From: Sulfurovum riftiae
GTDB taxonomy: Bacteria > Campylobacterota > Campylobacteria > Campylobacterales > Sulfurovaceae
Direction of reading: 5' to 3'
Length of the DNA: 61,749 nucleotides
Assembly (NCBI RefSeq): GCF_001595645.1
Contig: NZ_LNKT01000004.1
Span: forward strand, 1 to 61,749
The notes under the pieces are model-generated. The model made no database searches. It was not told the origin of the DNA and worked only from the letters and a program-made list of their open reading frames with translations. Position numbers and translations under genes: made by a program. This document shows, one piece after another, positions 53,976-61,749 of the stretch (its first letter is position 1; each line of letters starts with the position of its first letter).

Positions 53976-54333
53976 AAAGAATATTACTTTAAATAAGTCA
54001 TTTGATTTTTCTGTGAGGGTAGTTAAACTTTATAAATATCTTTCTAATGAAAAAAAAGAGTATATAATTTCAAAACAACTTTTAAGATGTGGGACATCTA
54101 TAGGTGCAAATATAAATGAAGCTCAAGCGGGGCAAACAAAAAAAGATTTTATAGCTAAAATGAGTATTGCAAGTAAAGAAGCAAGAGAAACAAAGTATTG
54201 GCTAGATTTATTAATCGCAACTGATTATTTGTCAGATCAAGATGAACATACAAAAAGTTTACTTTTTGAAATACATGAACTGATCAAGCTTTTAACTTCC
54301 ATAGTAAAGACATCTCAAGTAAAGGAAATATGA
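53968..54333 (+). CDS. Four-helix-bundle protein (S23/IVP family)
   Basis: A 121-residue protein of the four-helix-bundle S23 type. Diagnostic segments are FSVRVVKLYKYL, LRCGTSIGANINEAQAG, FIAKMSIASKEARETKYWL and the closing EIHELIKLLTSIVKT. Such genes are known as intervening-sequence ORFs of 23S rRNA, as dispersed genes, and as accessory (Avd) proteins of retroelements; here none of those contexts is present. GTG at 53965 would add one residue. The gene is more AT-rich than rfbC and rfbA and splits rfbD from rfbB, so it looks like a late arrival in the operon. Confidence 0.85.
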   Translation: MSEKNITLNKSFDFSVRVVKLYKYLSNEKKEYIISKQLLRCGTSIGANINEAQAGQTKKDFIAKMSIASKEARETKYWLDLLIATDYLSDQDEHTKSLLFEIHELIKLLTSIVKTSQVKEI

Positions 54334-54334
54334 G

Positions 54335-55588
54335 TTGAAAACATTCAACACTGAACATTCTACATTAAAAACTATCCTTGTGACCGGTTGTGCTGGATTC
54401 ATAGGGAGTAATTTTGTACCATATTTTCTAAAGAAATATCCAAATTATCATATAGTCAACCTAGATTTATTAACCTACGCAGGAAACTTAGACAATCTAA
54501 GTGAAATTGATGAGATTGTAAATAATTCAGCACTCAACACTAATCATGCACCACTACAAAATGATCGCTATCATTTTGTGAAGGGTGACATTTGCGATCG
54601 TAAACTGGTGGAGTCCATTTTTAACAAATATGATATTCAGGGAGTCATTCACTTCGCAGCAGAATCTCATGTAGATAACTCCATTAAAGATCCCGGCGTA
54701 TTCATAGAGACGAATGTCAAGGGAACATTCACACTGATCGATGTGGCCTATAAGTATTGGATGGAGAAACCATTCAAGTATCGTGACCGCTACTTAAATG
54801 GAATGTTGAATGATGAATGTTCAGTGATGAATGAAAAAAATGATAACTCAAAATTTAACACAGCCCGATCAGGAAATGCCCTTGGGGTGCAAAACTTAAC
54901 ACTTGATGAAACCGTTCCAAGGTTTCATCACATCTCTACAGATGAGGTGTACGGTACACTGGGAGATACAGGTCTCTTTACAGAAGAGACTCCTTATGCA
55001 CCGAACTCTCCTTATGCAGCAAGCAAAGCATCAAGTGATATGATCGTAAGATCCTACCGGGAAACATATGGGCTAAACACGGTCATCACGAACTGCTCCA
55101 ACAACTACGGCCCAAAACAGCACGATGAAAAGCTTATCCCTACCATCATCCGCAAAGCACTTGCAGGCGAGTCCATCCCTATTTACGGTGACGGCAAGAA
55201 CATCCGTGACTGGCTCTATGTATTGGACCACTGTAAAGGCATTGACCTTGTTTACCATACAGGAAGAGAGGGAAATGTTTACAATATTGGTGGCCGTAAT
55301 GAGCGAACAAATCTCCAGATCGTAGATACTATCTGCACCATTCTCGACGAGAAAGTCCCACCACAAAACAATCCAAACTTTACTATATCCGATCCCCAAT
55401 CCCCCATATCCTACAAAGACCTGATGGTCTTTGTACCAGACCGGGCAGGCCATGACCGCCGCTATGCCATTGATGCGACTAAAATAGAAAATGAACTTGG
55501 CTGGAAAGCAAATGAGAATTTTGATTCGGGTATTGTGAAGACAATTAATTGGTATCTGGAGAAGTATAATAGGGGTTTACGATTATGA
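54335..55588 (+). CDS. rfbB: dTDP-glucose 4,6-dehydratase, enlarged by heptad-repeat insertions
   Basis: A 417-residue dehydratase, second enzyme of dTDP-rhamnose synthesis. Usual RfbB proteins are about 340-360 residues. Core features are intact: [45 protein letters not shown] and GHDRRYAID. The extra length lies where heptad tracts occur: an N-terminal extension (54341-54368), a loop after LSEIDEI (54525-54559), a roughly 40-residue insertion before FHHIS starting [14 protein letters not shown] (54802-54836) and a loop before DLMVF (55389-55416). TTG start with AAAGGA upstream. The stop overlaps ugd (ATGA). Whether activity is kept is unknown. Confidence 0.92.
   Translation: MKTFNTEHSTLKTILVTGCAGFIGSNFVPYFLKKYPNYHIVNLDLLTYAGNLDNLSEIDEIVNNSALNTNHAPLQNDRYHFVKGDICDRKLVESIFNKYDIQGVIHFAAESHVDNSIKDPGVFIETNVKGTFTLIDVAYKYWMEKPFKYRDRYLNGMLNDECSVMNEKNDNSKFNTARSGNALGVQNLTLDETVPRFHHISTDEVYGTLGDTGLFTEETPYAPNSPYAASKASSDMIVRSYRETYGLNTVITNCSNNYGPKQHDEKLIPTIIRKALAGESIPIYGDGKNIRDWLYVLDHCKGIDLVYHTGREGNVYNIGGRNERTNLQIVDTICTILDEKVPPQNNPNFTISDPQSPISYKDLMVFVPDRAGHDRRYAIDATKIENELGWKANENFDSGIVKTINWYLEKYNRGLRL
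54341..54368. repeat. Heptanucleotide tract at the rfbB 5' end
   Basis: Four perfect-phase units: ACATTCA, ACACTGA, ACATTCT, ACATTAA. The frame runs through them and gives an N-terminal extension before the Rossmann motif that is absent from ordinary RfbB. Confidence 0.85.
54525..54559. repeat. Heptanucleotide tract inside rfbB (second)
   Basis: Five units: ATTCAGC, ACTCAAC, ACTAATC, ATGCACC, ACTACAA. Degenerate but with a clear 7-bp period. It encodes a loop of about 14 residues where relatives have fewer. Confidence 0.72.
54802..54836. repeat. Heptanucleotide tract inside rfbB (third)
   Basis: Five units: AATGTTG, AATGATG, AATGTTC, AGTGATG, AATGAAA. Two units are identical to units of the rfbA-rfbC intergenic tract (52375-52409). 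It starts the largest extra peptide of the RfbB protein. Confidence 0.86.
55389..55416. repeat. Heptanucleotide tract inside rfbB (fourth)
   Basis: Units CCGATCC, CCAATCC, CCCATAT and CCTACAA. On the other strand this reads GGATTGG/ATATGGG, like the rfbD tracts. The frame is preserved and gives extra residues before the conserved [15 protein letters not shown]. Confidence 0.78.
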
Positions 55589-56754
55589 AAATAGCCATTG
55601 CAGGTACAGGGTATGTCGGACTCTCAAACGGTCTGCTCCTTGCGCAGCATAATGAAGTTGTAGCGTTAGACATCATCCCCGAAAAGGTAGATATGATCAA
55701 TCGAGGTATTTCACCAATTGAAGACAAAGAGATAAGTGAATATCTACAAAATAAAACGATAAATTTCAAAGCTACATTAGATAAAAATGAAGCGTACAAG
55801 GATGCAGACTTTGTCATCATTGCTACCCCTACGGACTATGATCCTGAAACAAACTATTTCAATACAAACTCTGTAGAAAGTGTTATAAAAGATGTTTTAG
55901 CTATAAATCCTCAAACCACGATGGTCATAAAATCAACGGTTCCGGTCGGATATACAAAGTCTGTCAACGAGCAGTTCAGTACCTCAAATATTATCTTCTC
56001 TCCGGAATTTTTAAGAGAAGGTTCTGCACTGTATGATAACCTGTACCCCTCGCGTATTATTGTTGGGGAAAAGTCTGAACGGGCGGAGGTTTTTGCAAAC
56101 TTGTTGAAAGAGGGTGCTGTAAAATCAGATATTCCGGTGTTGTTCACAGATTCTACAGAAGCTGAAGCGGTGAAACTTTTTTCAAATACCTATCTGGCAA
56201 TGCGTGTTGCTTTTTTCAATGAACTGGATTCTTATGCGGAATCCCACGGACTGGATAGCAGACAAATCATCGAGGGGGTAGGGCTTGACCCGCGCATAGG
56301 TTCACACTACAACAACCCGTCATTCGGTTATGGAGGGTACTGCCTCCCCAAAGATACCAAGCAATTGCTTGCCAACTATAAGGATGTGCCAAGTAACATC
56401 ATCGAAGCGATCGTCAATGCGAACAGTACCAGAAAAGATTTCATAGCAAATGCCATACTTGCTAAAAACCCGAAGGTCGTAGGGATATACAGATTGGTGA
56501 TGAAAAGCGGCAGTGACAACTTCAGGTCTTCTGCCATACAGGGTATTATGAAAAGGATCAAGGCAAAAGGTATAGAAGTTGTAGTGTATGAACCTGCTCT
56601 TGATAAAGAAGAGTTTTTTCATTCAAAGGTGATGAAAGACTTAGATGAGTTTAAAAAGATGTCGGATGTTATTGTGGCGAACAGAATGGAAGAGTGCTTG
56701 GAAGATGTTGAAGATAAAGTATATACCAGAGATCTTTTTGGAAAAGATAGTTAA
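55585..56754 (+). CDS. ugd: UDP-glucose 6-dehydrogenase family protein
   Basis: A 389-residue nucleotide-sugar dehydrogenase oxidising UDP-glucose (or a related sugar) to the uronic acid. It has the NAD-binding [16 protein letters not shown], the [13 protein letters not shown] segment and the catalytic cysteine in [14 protein letters not shown]. Length is normal for the short bacterial type. It overlaps the rfbB stop by 4 bp. It is the last intact gene before the decayed region. Confidence 0.93.
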   Translation: MKIAIAGTGYVGLSNGLLLAQHNEVVALDIIPEKVDMINRGISPIEDKEISEYLQNKTINFKATLDKNEAYKDADFVIIATPTDYDPETNYFNTNSVESVIKDVLAINPQTTMVIKSTVPVGYTKSVNEQFSTSNIIFSPEFLREGSALYDNLYPSRIIVGEKSERAEVFANLLKEGAVKSDIPVLFTDSTEAEAVKLFSNTYLAMRVAFFNELDSYAESHGLDSRQIIEGVGLDPRIGSHYNNPSFGYGGYCLPKDTKQLLANYKDVPSNIIEAIVNANSTRKDFIANAILAKNPKVVGIYRLVMKSGSDNFRSSAIQGIMKRIKAKGIEVVVYEPALDKEEFFHSKVMKDLDEFKKMSDVIVANRMEECLEDVEDKVYTRDLFGKDS

Positions 56755-56763
56755 TAATAGACA

Positions 56764-56991
56764 ATGATAAATAAACTTAAATCCCTTAAAAATCATCCAG
56801 GTTTTGTAAAGTACGCAAAAAATACTTCATGGCTTTTTGCTGAAAAAATTTTACGGATGGTAGTGGGACTTTTTGTCGGTACTTGGTTTGCTCAATATCT
56901 TGGACCGGAACAGTATGGACTTTTCTTATAAGCACAGAGTAATGTTTTAATGTTATAGATATTGTTTCTTTTTGTCATTCTCAGCCTGATT
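56764..56991 (+). pseudogene. Decayed oligosaccharide flippase (Wzx-like) remnant
   Basis: Starting at ATG 56764 the frame reads MINKLKSLKNHPGFVKYAKN and then AEKILRMVVGLFVG and QYLGPEQYGLF, the typical N-terminal end of a Wzx-family membrane flippase. The frame then hits TAA at 56929-56931 in the middle of the motif usually read FSYAQS. It continues as AQSNVLML after the stop, with another TAG shortly after. The rest of the gene is missing. This locus must use another flippase or an ABC exporter, not seen in the window. Confidence 0.72.
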
Positions 56992-57238
56992 GGGAATCTA
57001 AGCAAGGAATACGAAATACATATATAAAGATAGCTATCGCCATTAAATGGCTGGCTGAGATCATTAAAAATGATAGTCAGATATGAAGGTGAGTTCTATT
57101 TCAATGACTTCCAAACCTGATGGAACTATGGTAAAATTAATTAAGCCATCAAAGTTTCGTAATGTGGGATGGAAATATATTGTAGATAAAGAGAGGGAGA
57201 AGAGAAAGAATGTATGAGTGGTATAAGGGAAAAAGAAA
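56992..57238. other. AT-rich gap before rfbF
   Basis: No intact gene is visible. A short frame at 57093-57218 (starting GTG, MSSISMTSKPDG, ending before TGTATGAGTGG) and a fragment reading YIKIAIAIKWLAEII look like coding debris, but I cannot name their origin. TGATGG (57117-57122) and CCATCA (57145-57150) could pair as a small stem. Confidence 0.5.
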
Positions 57239-58012
57239 ATGAAAGTAGTATTATTAGCTGGAGGATATGGGACACGAATATCTGAGGAAACAGGCGTGAA
57301 GCCTAAGCCGATGGTAGAGATTGGTGGTAAACCAATCCTTTGGCATATCATGAAGATATATTCACATTATGGATATAATGATTTTGTTATATTACTTGGA
57401 TATAAAGGGTATTATATAAAAGAGTATTTTGCAAACTATTTTTTACATCAGAGTGACGTAACGATAGATATGCAAACAAACAAAATGGAAGTGCATAATA
57501 ACTCAAGTGAACCATGGAAAGTAACACTCGTAGATACCGGGCTTGACACAATGACAGGTGGTAGAATAAAAAGAGCTCAAAAATATATAGGGAATGAAAC
57601 TTTTTTACTTACCTATGGTGATGGTGTTAGTGATGTCGATATCATCCAAAGTATAAAGTTTCATAAATTAAATGGGAAAACTGTTACTATGACAGCTATT
57701 CAGCCAGAAGCCCGATTTGGTAATCTCGATATTGATGAATATCAAAACATTAAAAAATTTATAGAGAAACCAAAAACAGAGGCAGGATGGATCAATGGAG
57801 GTTTCTTTGTTTGTGAGCCGGAAATTTTTGATTATATCTCAGAAGATGAAAGTTGTATTTTTGAGCAAGATCCACTACAGAATCTTGCTCTTGATGGGAA
57901 GATGAGTGCTTATAAACATTATGGTTTTTGGCAACCTATGGATACGCTACGAGACAATCAAAAGCTCAACACACTATGGAAAGAGAAGCGAGCCCCTTGG
58001 AAAGTTTGGTAA
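57239..58012 (+). CDS. rfbF: Glucose-1-phosphate cytidylyltransferase
   Basis: A 257-residue nucleotidyltransferase making CDP-glucose for deoxysugar synthesis. Signature segments are LAGGYGTRISEETGVKPKPM, YGDGVSDVDI and WINGGFFVCEPEIF, all typical of RfbF. The stop overlaps the rfbG start (TAATG). Its base composition is AT-rich like the genes that follow. Confidence 0.95.
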   Translation: MKVVLLAGGYGTRISEETGVKPKPMVEIGGKPILWHIMKIYSHYGYNDFVILLGYKGYYIKEYFANYFLHQSDVTIDMQTNKMEVHNNSSEPWKVTLVDTGLDTMTGGRIKRAQKYIGNETFLLTYGDGVSDVDIIQSIKFHKLNGKTVTMTAIQPEARFGNLDIDEYQNIKKFIEKPKTEAGWINGGFFVCEPEIFDYISEDESCIFEQDPLQNLALDGKMSAYKHYGFWQPMDTLRDNQKLNTLWKEKRAPWKVW

Positions 58013-59112
58013 TGCAAAACCTTTTTAATAAAATTTATAAAGATAAAACTGTACTGGTCACAGGGCATACTGGTTTTAAAGGTAGTTGGCTTTCTCTATG
58101 GCTCATAGAGATGGGTGCGAAGGTTGTAGGCTATTCTCTTGAAGCACCTACCTCTCCAAATCACATTGATCTCTTAGATTTAGATATGATCTCCATTATC
58201 GGAGATATTAGAGATCTCCATAAACTTAACAGTGTCATGGCTGAGTACGAACCTGAAATTGTTTTTCATCTTGCAGCACAACCCTTAGTAAGACTCTCTT
58301 ATGAAGACCCGATAGATACTTATGAAACAAACGTTATGGGTACACTGAAAGTACTTGAAGCATGTAAAAACAATAATGTAAAAGCTATTGTTAACATTAC
58401 GAGTGACAAGGCATATGAGAACAAAGAGTGGGTATGGGGGTATAGAGAAAATGATCCTATGGGTGGTTATGATCCATACAGTTCATCAAAAGGCTGTGCA
58501 GAACTTTTAGTCTCATCTTACAGGAACTCTTATTTTAATCTATCTGAGTATAAAAAGACACATAATACGCTTATAGCATCGTGTAGAGCTGGCAATGTCA
58601 TTGGTGGCGGTGACTGGGCACAGGATAGGTTGATGACTGACATTATGTTAAGTGTTTCACAAGGCAAAAAAGTAAGCATAAGAAACCCCTACGCCACCAG
58701 ACCTTGGCAACATGTACTGGAACCGTTGAGTGGGTACCTATCTGTAGGTCAAAAACTTCTTCAAGAGAAGGTAGAATTTGCAGAGGGTTGGAACTTTGGT
58801 CCAAGTGATGAAGGCAGTATTACTGTCGAACAAGTAGTCCAACATGTTAAAAAGCATTGGGATAAAATTGATTATGATATTAACAAAGACCCAAATCAAC
58901 TGCATGAGGCGAACTTACTAAAATTAGATTGTTCTAAAGCACATACATACTTGAAATGGCTAGCGGTCTGGGACAGCGAAAAGACCTTTGAGATGACTAT
59001 TAAGTGGTATAAGGAATTTTATGATAACAATCAACAAGTTATTACTCAAAATAACTTAGTGAATTATATTAAAGATGCAAAAAACAAAAATTTGGAATGG
59101 ACAAGATCATGA
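58012..59112 (+). CDS. rfbG: CDP-glucose 4,6-dehydratase
   Basis: A 366-residue short-chain dehydratase giving CDP-4-keto-6-deoxyglucose. It has VLVTGHTGFKGSWLSLWL, the catalytic YxxxK in YDPYSSSKGCAE, and RAGNVIGGGDWAQDRL. The upstream open frame from 57928 is a shadow of rfbF; the start at 58012 overlaps the rfbF stop by one base. Its end overlaps the next gene (ATGA). In many loci rfbH follows; here a split transketolase does. Confidence 0.94.
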   Translation: MQNLFNKIYKDKTVLVTGHTGFKGSWLSLWLIEMGAKVVGYSLEAPTSPNHIDLLDLDMISIIGDIRDLHKLNSVMAEYEPEIVFHLAAQPLVRLSYEDPIDTYETNVMGTLKVLEACKNNNVKAIVNITSDKAYENKEWVWGYRENDPMGGYDPYSSSKGCAELLVSSYRNSYFNLSEYKKTHNTLIASCRAGNVIGGGDWAQDRLMTDIMLSVSQGKKVSIRNPYATRPWQHVLEPLSGYLSVGQKLLQEKVEFAEGWNFGPSDEGSITVEQVVQHVKKHWDKIDYDINKDPNQLHEANLLKLDCSKAHTYLKWLAVWDSEKTFEMTIKWYKEFYDNNQQVITQNNLVNYIKDAKNKNLEWTRS

Positions 59113-59900
59113 ATTTAGAGTTAGTATCCAAACAAATACGAAAATCCATACTTTTAATGAATGCAAATTCCAGTGCATCTCATTCTGGAACAGCACTGTC
59201 AACAGTTGAAATTTTAGTAATCTTATATTTTAAAATAATGAATATCGATATAAATAACCCTAAAGCAATGTCTAGGGATAAATTCATCTTAAGTAAAGGT
59301 CATGGGAGTTCAGCACTTTATGCCACATTAGCAGAAAGAGGATTTTTTGATAAAATATTACTAAATGGTTTTTATATTGATGGAGGTCAACTTCCGGGTC
59401 ATTTAGATAAGGAAGCTGTCCCTGGTGTGGAAGTTTCTTCAGGGTCACTTGGACATGGTCTTTCAATAGCGATAGGGATGGCATTGGCTAATAAACTTGA
59501 TCAATTAAATAATCATGTTTTTGTAATGTGTGGTGATGGAGAGCTAAATGAGGGATCTATGTGGGAAGCTATTATGTTTGCACCACAACAAAGCTTAAAT
59601 AACTTAACTCTGATTGTGGACTATAACAAATTTCAAGGTTATGGTGTTACTAATGAAGTAATAAATCTTGAACCTTTGAAAGAAAAATTTGAAGCATTTA
59701 ATTGGGAGGTTATCGAAATTAATGGTCACAATTTATTTGATATTGAAAAATCTCTATTGAAAAAAGTCAAAAAGCCAAAAGTGATTATTGCACATACAAC
59801 AAAAGGTAAAGGTGTTAGTTATATGGAAAATCAATTTATTTGGCATTATAAATCGCCTAATGATCAAGAATTAAAACAAGCACTGGATGAATTATCATGA
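59109..59900 (+). CDS. Transketolase N-terminal (TPP-binding) subunit
   Basis: A 263-residue protein equal to the first third of transketolase, which binds thiamine diphosphate. It has ASHSGTALSTVEIL, LSKGHGSSALYATLA, LPGHLD, SGSLGHGLSIAIGMAL and the TPP motif GDGELNEGSMWEA. ATG at 59109 overlaps the rfbG stop. With the C-terminal subunit it should form an active two-subunit enzyme. Its place after rfbFG suggests two-carbon transfer onto a CDP-keto-sugar rather than a central-metabolism role. Confidence 0.92.
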   Translation: MNLELVSKQIRKSILLMNANSSASHSGTALSTVEILVILYFKIMNIDINNPKAMSRDKFILSKGHGSSALYATLAERGFFDKILLNGFYIDGGQLPGHLDKEAVPGVEVSSGSLGHGLSIAIGMALANKLDQLNNHVFVMCGDGELNEGSMWEAIMFAPQQSLNNLTLIVDYNKFQGYGVTNEVINLEPLKEKFEAFNWEVIEINGHNLFDIEKSLLKKVKKPKVIIAHTTKGKGVSYMENQFIWHYKSPNDQELKQALDELS

Positions 59901-60820
59901 GAAATACTTTTGTTAAAACTTTAGTTAAATTAGCACAGGAAGATGATAGGATTTTTCTTATTACGCCAGATCTAGGTTTTTCTGTACTGGAAGAATTTGA
60001 AGAAAAATTTCCTGATAGGTTTTTAAATGTTGGTATTGCTGAAGCGAATGCTGTGAGTATAGCATCAGGATTAGCATTAAGTGGTAAAATCACATATGTC
60101 TATAGTATTATGCCTTTTGTTACAATGCGCCCATTTGAGCAGATTAGAGTAGATGTTGCATATATGAATACAAATGTAAGACTGGTTGGTGTTGGTGCTG
60201 GGCTTACTTATGGCCCTGCTGGAGCTACGCACCATTCTATTGAAGACATTGCTATCATGAGGGCACTTCCAAACATGACCATCTTCGCACCATCCGACCC
60301 ACTAGAAGTGGAAAAAATAACAGCAGAGTCTATCGATCACAAAGGTCCTATATATTTTAGGCTGGCTAAAAAAGGTGAACCAATTATCAGCACTGAAGTA
60401 GCTAACATTCAAATTGGTAAAGCTAATATAATCCGTCAAAACCCTCAAAGTTCTATTGCTATTTTATTTACAAGTAATGCTTCTGATATTGCTATAGAAG
60501 TTACGGACAATCTAGAAAATTTAGGAAAACATACAGATTTAATCAGTATACATACAATTAAGCCATTTGATTATGATTTGTTAGAAAATTTACTATCAAC
60601 AAAGCAGTATATTTTCAGTATTGAAGAGCATAGTATTATTGGAGGGTTAGGAAGTGTTATTGCTGAATACATTGCTGAATCACACTACAATCCTATTTTT
60701 AAACGATTTGCACTACCAGATGAATACTCACATTATGTTGGTAGTCAACAGTACATTCGTGAAAAATATGGTTTTACTAAAGATCATATTCTAAAAAATA
60801 TACTGGAACAATTAGTATGA
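59897..60820 (+). CDS. Transketolase C-terminal subunit
   Basis: A 307-residue protein covering the pyrimidine-binding and C-terminal domains. The catalytic glutamate is in NVGIAEANAVSIASGLA, GAGLTYGPAGATHHSIED is conserved, and the swivelling C-domain (SIHTIKPFDYDLLEN) closes it. ATG overlaps the previous stop by 4 bp. The stop overlaps the epimerase start by 4 bp, so three genes are tightly coupled. Confidence 0.92.
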   Translation: MRNTFVKTLVKLAQEDDRIFLITPDLGFSVLEEFEEKFPDRFLNVGIAEANAVSIASGLALSGKITYVYSIMPFVTMRPFEQIRVDVAYMNTNVRLVGVGAGLTYGPAGATHHSIEDIAIMRALPNMTIFAPSDPLEVEKITAESIDHKGPIYFRLAKKGEPIISTEVANIQIGKANIIRQNPQSSIAILFTSNASDIAIEVTDNLENLGKHTDLISIHTIKPFDYDLLENLLSTKQYIFSIEEHSIIGGLGSVIAEYIAESHYNPIFKRFALPDEYSHYVGSQQYIREKYGFTKDHILKNILEQLV

Positions 60821-61749
60821 ATACAATAATTAAAGAAGATATGGAATATTTAAGTTCGGTAGTTGTAGATTATGAAAGATTTAGTAATAAGACAATTCTA
60901 ATTACAGGAGGAAATGGTTTTCTACCCGCATATATGGTTGATTTCCTTATGTATTTAAACAATAATAAATTATTAACATCCTCATGCAAGGTTATAGTTC
61001 TAGTCAGAAACTTGACACATGCTGAAAAACGATTCCAAGACTATCTTGAACATTATTTTTTTACTTTGATTCATCAAGATGTAGTTCAAGAAACCTTGAT
61101 ATCTGGAAAAATAAATTTTATTATTCATGCTGCCAGTCCTGCATCACCAAAGTATTATTCAAGTGATCCGGTTGGTGTAAGTTTACCTAATATTATTGGG
61201 ACTAAAAATATTTTAGAATTAGCGAGAGAAAAAAAAGTAGAGTCATTATTATATTTTAGCAGTGGTGAAGTTTATGGTCAAGTAGATAAAGAAAACATAG
61301 GGGAAACTGACTATGGATATATAGATCCATTGGATTTACGTTCATGTTACGCTGAAAGCAAAAGAATGGGAGAAAGCCTTTGTAAAAGTTATGGTCATCA
61401 GTATGGTATTCCATGTAAAATTGTCCGTCCTTTTCATACTTATGGTCCAGGCATGAAACTTGATGACGGCAGAGTATTTGCTGATTTTGTACAAAATATT
61501 GTGAATAATGAAAATATAATTTTAAAAAGCAAAGGTAGTGCAATTAGAGCTTTTTGTTATTTAGCTGATGCTGTCGAAGGATTTTTTAAAATCTTATTAG
61601 ATGGTAAATCTGGCGAGGCATACAATATTGCAAATCCAGATACCAGTATTAGTATTAAAAATTTAGCTGAATTACTTGTAAAATTATATCCAAAAAAAGA
61701 ATTAAAAGTAGAGTATGATTTTAAAAGGAATGACAAATATATGCCAAGT
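60817..61749 (+). CDS. NAD-dependent sugar epimerase/dehydratase, cut by window end
   Basis: The frame is open from ATG 60817 to the last base (311 codons so far) and no stop is reached. It is an extended short-chain dehydrogenase: TILITGGNGFLPAYM (a slightly altered Rossmann motif with P after L), FIIHAASPASPKYY, the SSGEVYG serine, YAESKRMGE and KIVRPFHTYGPGM. It most resembles nucleotide-sugar epimerases or UDP-glucuronate decarboxylase-like enzymes. It may reduce or epimerise the product of the transketolase. Confidence 0.87.
   Translation, partial: MNTIIKEDMEYLSSVVVDYERFSNKTILITGGNGFLPAYMVDFLMYLNNNKLLTSSCKVIVLVRNLTHAEKRFQDYLEHYFFTLIHQDVVQETLISGKINFIIHAASPASPKYYSSDPVGVSLPNIIGTKNILELAREKKVESLLYFSSGEVYGQVDKENIGETDYGYIDPLDLRSCYAESKRMGESLCKSYGHQYGIPCKIVRPFHTYGPGMKLDDGRVFADFVQNIVNNENIILKSKGSAIRAFCYLADAVEGFFKILLDGKSGEAYNIANPDTSISIKNLAELLVKLYPKKELKVEYDFKRNDKYMPS

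Noticed and set aside
52375-55416. CRISPR array
   Set aside because: The repeats are 7-bp tandem units without spacers of constant length; no cas genes are present.
56764-56931. Short functional membrane protein of 55 residues
   Set aside because: The sequence matches only the first part of a flippase, and homologous-looking sequence continues after the stop.
57093-57218. Small gene before rfbF
   Set aside because: About 40 codons with no family resemblance, and it sits next to a decayed gene; more likely debris.

Overview
The window looks like chromosomal DNA of a sulfur-oxidising Campylobacterota (former Epsilonproteobacteria), most like Sulfurovum or a close relative. This rests on a MutS of the MutS7 type with a C-terminal HNH domain, the futalosine-pathway menaquinone gene mqnD, a separate soxCD-soxYZ cluster without soxXAB, a DUF3373 porin, ccoG, a short MurB and a short BioB. 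Family assignments come from reading the protein sequences; no database search was run.

Layout. 1-625: a 5S rRNA gene in a repeat-rich intergenic region. 626-5617: mutS7 (minus), rpmI-rplT and a dGTPase-like HD hydrolase. 5839-7395: a large outer-membrane porin. 7794-23245: a sulfur-oxidation island. It holds a DUF302 protein, a monohaem cytochrome c, a Tat-exported sulfide:quinone oxidoreductase, soxC-soxD-soxY-soxZ, a SoxH-like metallohydrolase, a thioredoxin-fold protein, a MOSC protein, a TPR protein and a tandem-DUF302 protein. On the opposite strand follow a flavocytochrome c pair (FccA-like and FccB-like), a hypothetical gene and another thioredoxin-fold gene, then a PpiC-like/HupE-like pair. 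23277-29289: housekeeping genes (prfA, rpsT, glmM-lspA, pqiA-like, DUF493, moaC). 29479-33010: a recombinase-derived, probably catalytically dead HTH regulator, ccoG, a small membrane protein and an SQR-like flavoprotein. 33147-51442: mixed genes including tpx, two L,D-transpeptidases, murB, mqnD, recA, eno, an FtsB-like gene, an antiporter, bioB, topA, dcd, surA and a 12-haem cytochrome c. 51486-61749: a surface-polysaccharide locus with dTDP-rhamnose genes rfbACDB, ugd, a decayed flippase, rfbFG, a split transketolase and an epimerase cut by the window end. Base composition becomes clearly AT-rich from about 53 kb onward.

How the genes fit together. The SQR and FccAB-like enzymes would oxidise sulfide in the periplasm. 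SoxYZ carries sulfur intermediates on the GGCGG cysteine of SoxY, SoxCD oxidises the bound sulfane sulfur, and c-type cytochromes pass electrons on. CcoG serves assembly of a cbb3 oxidase encoded elsewhere. The polysaccharide locus makes dTDP-rhamnose, a UDP-uronic acid and CDP-4-keto-6-deoxyglucose. The two-subunit transketolase suggests a two-carbon branch may be added to the last of these.

The most unusual signal is a family of degenerate 7-bp tandem repeats, usually 28 or 35 bp per tract. Tracts flank the 5S gene and recur eight further times or more in the rhamnose genes. They sit between genes and also inside rfbD and rfbB, where the reading frame is kept and the proteins carry extra peptides. 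Other noteworthy items are three TGACG boxes at exact 20-bp spacing upstream of the dead-recombinase regulator, the MutS-HNH fusion, and the split transketolase next to rfbFG. No tRNA gene, CRISPR array or intact insertion sequence was seen.
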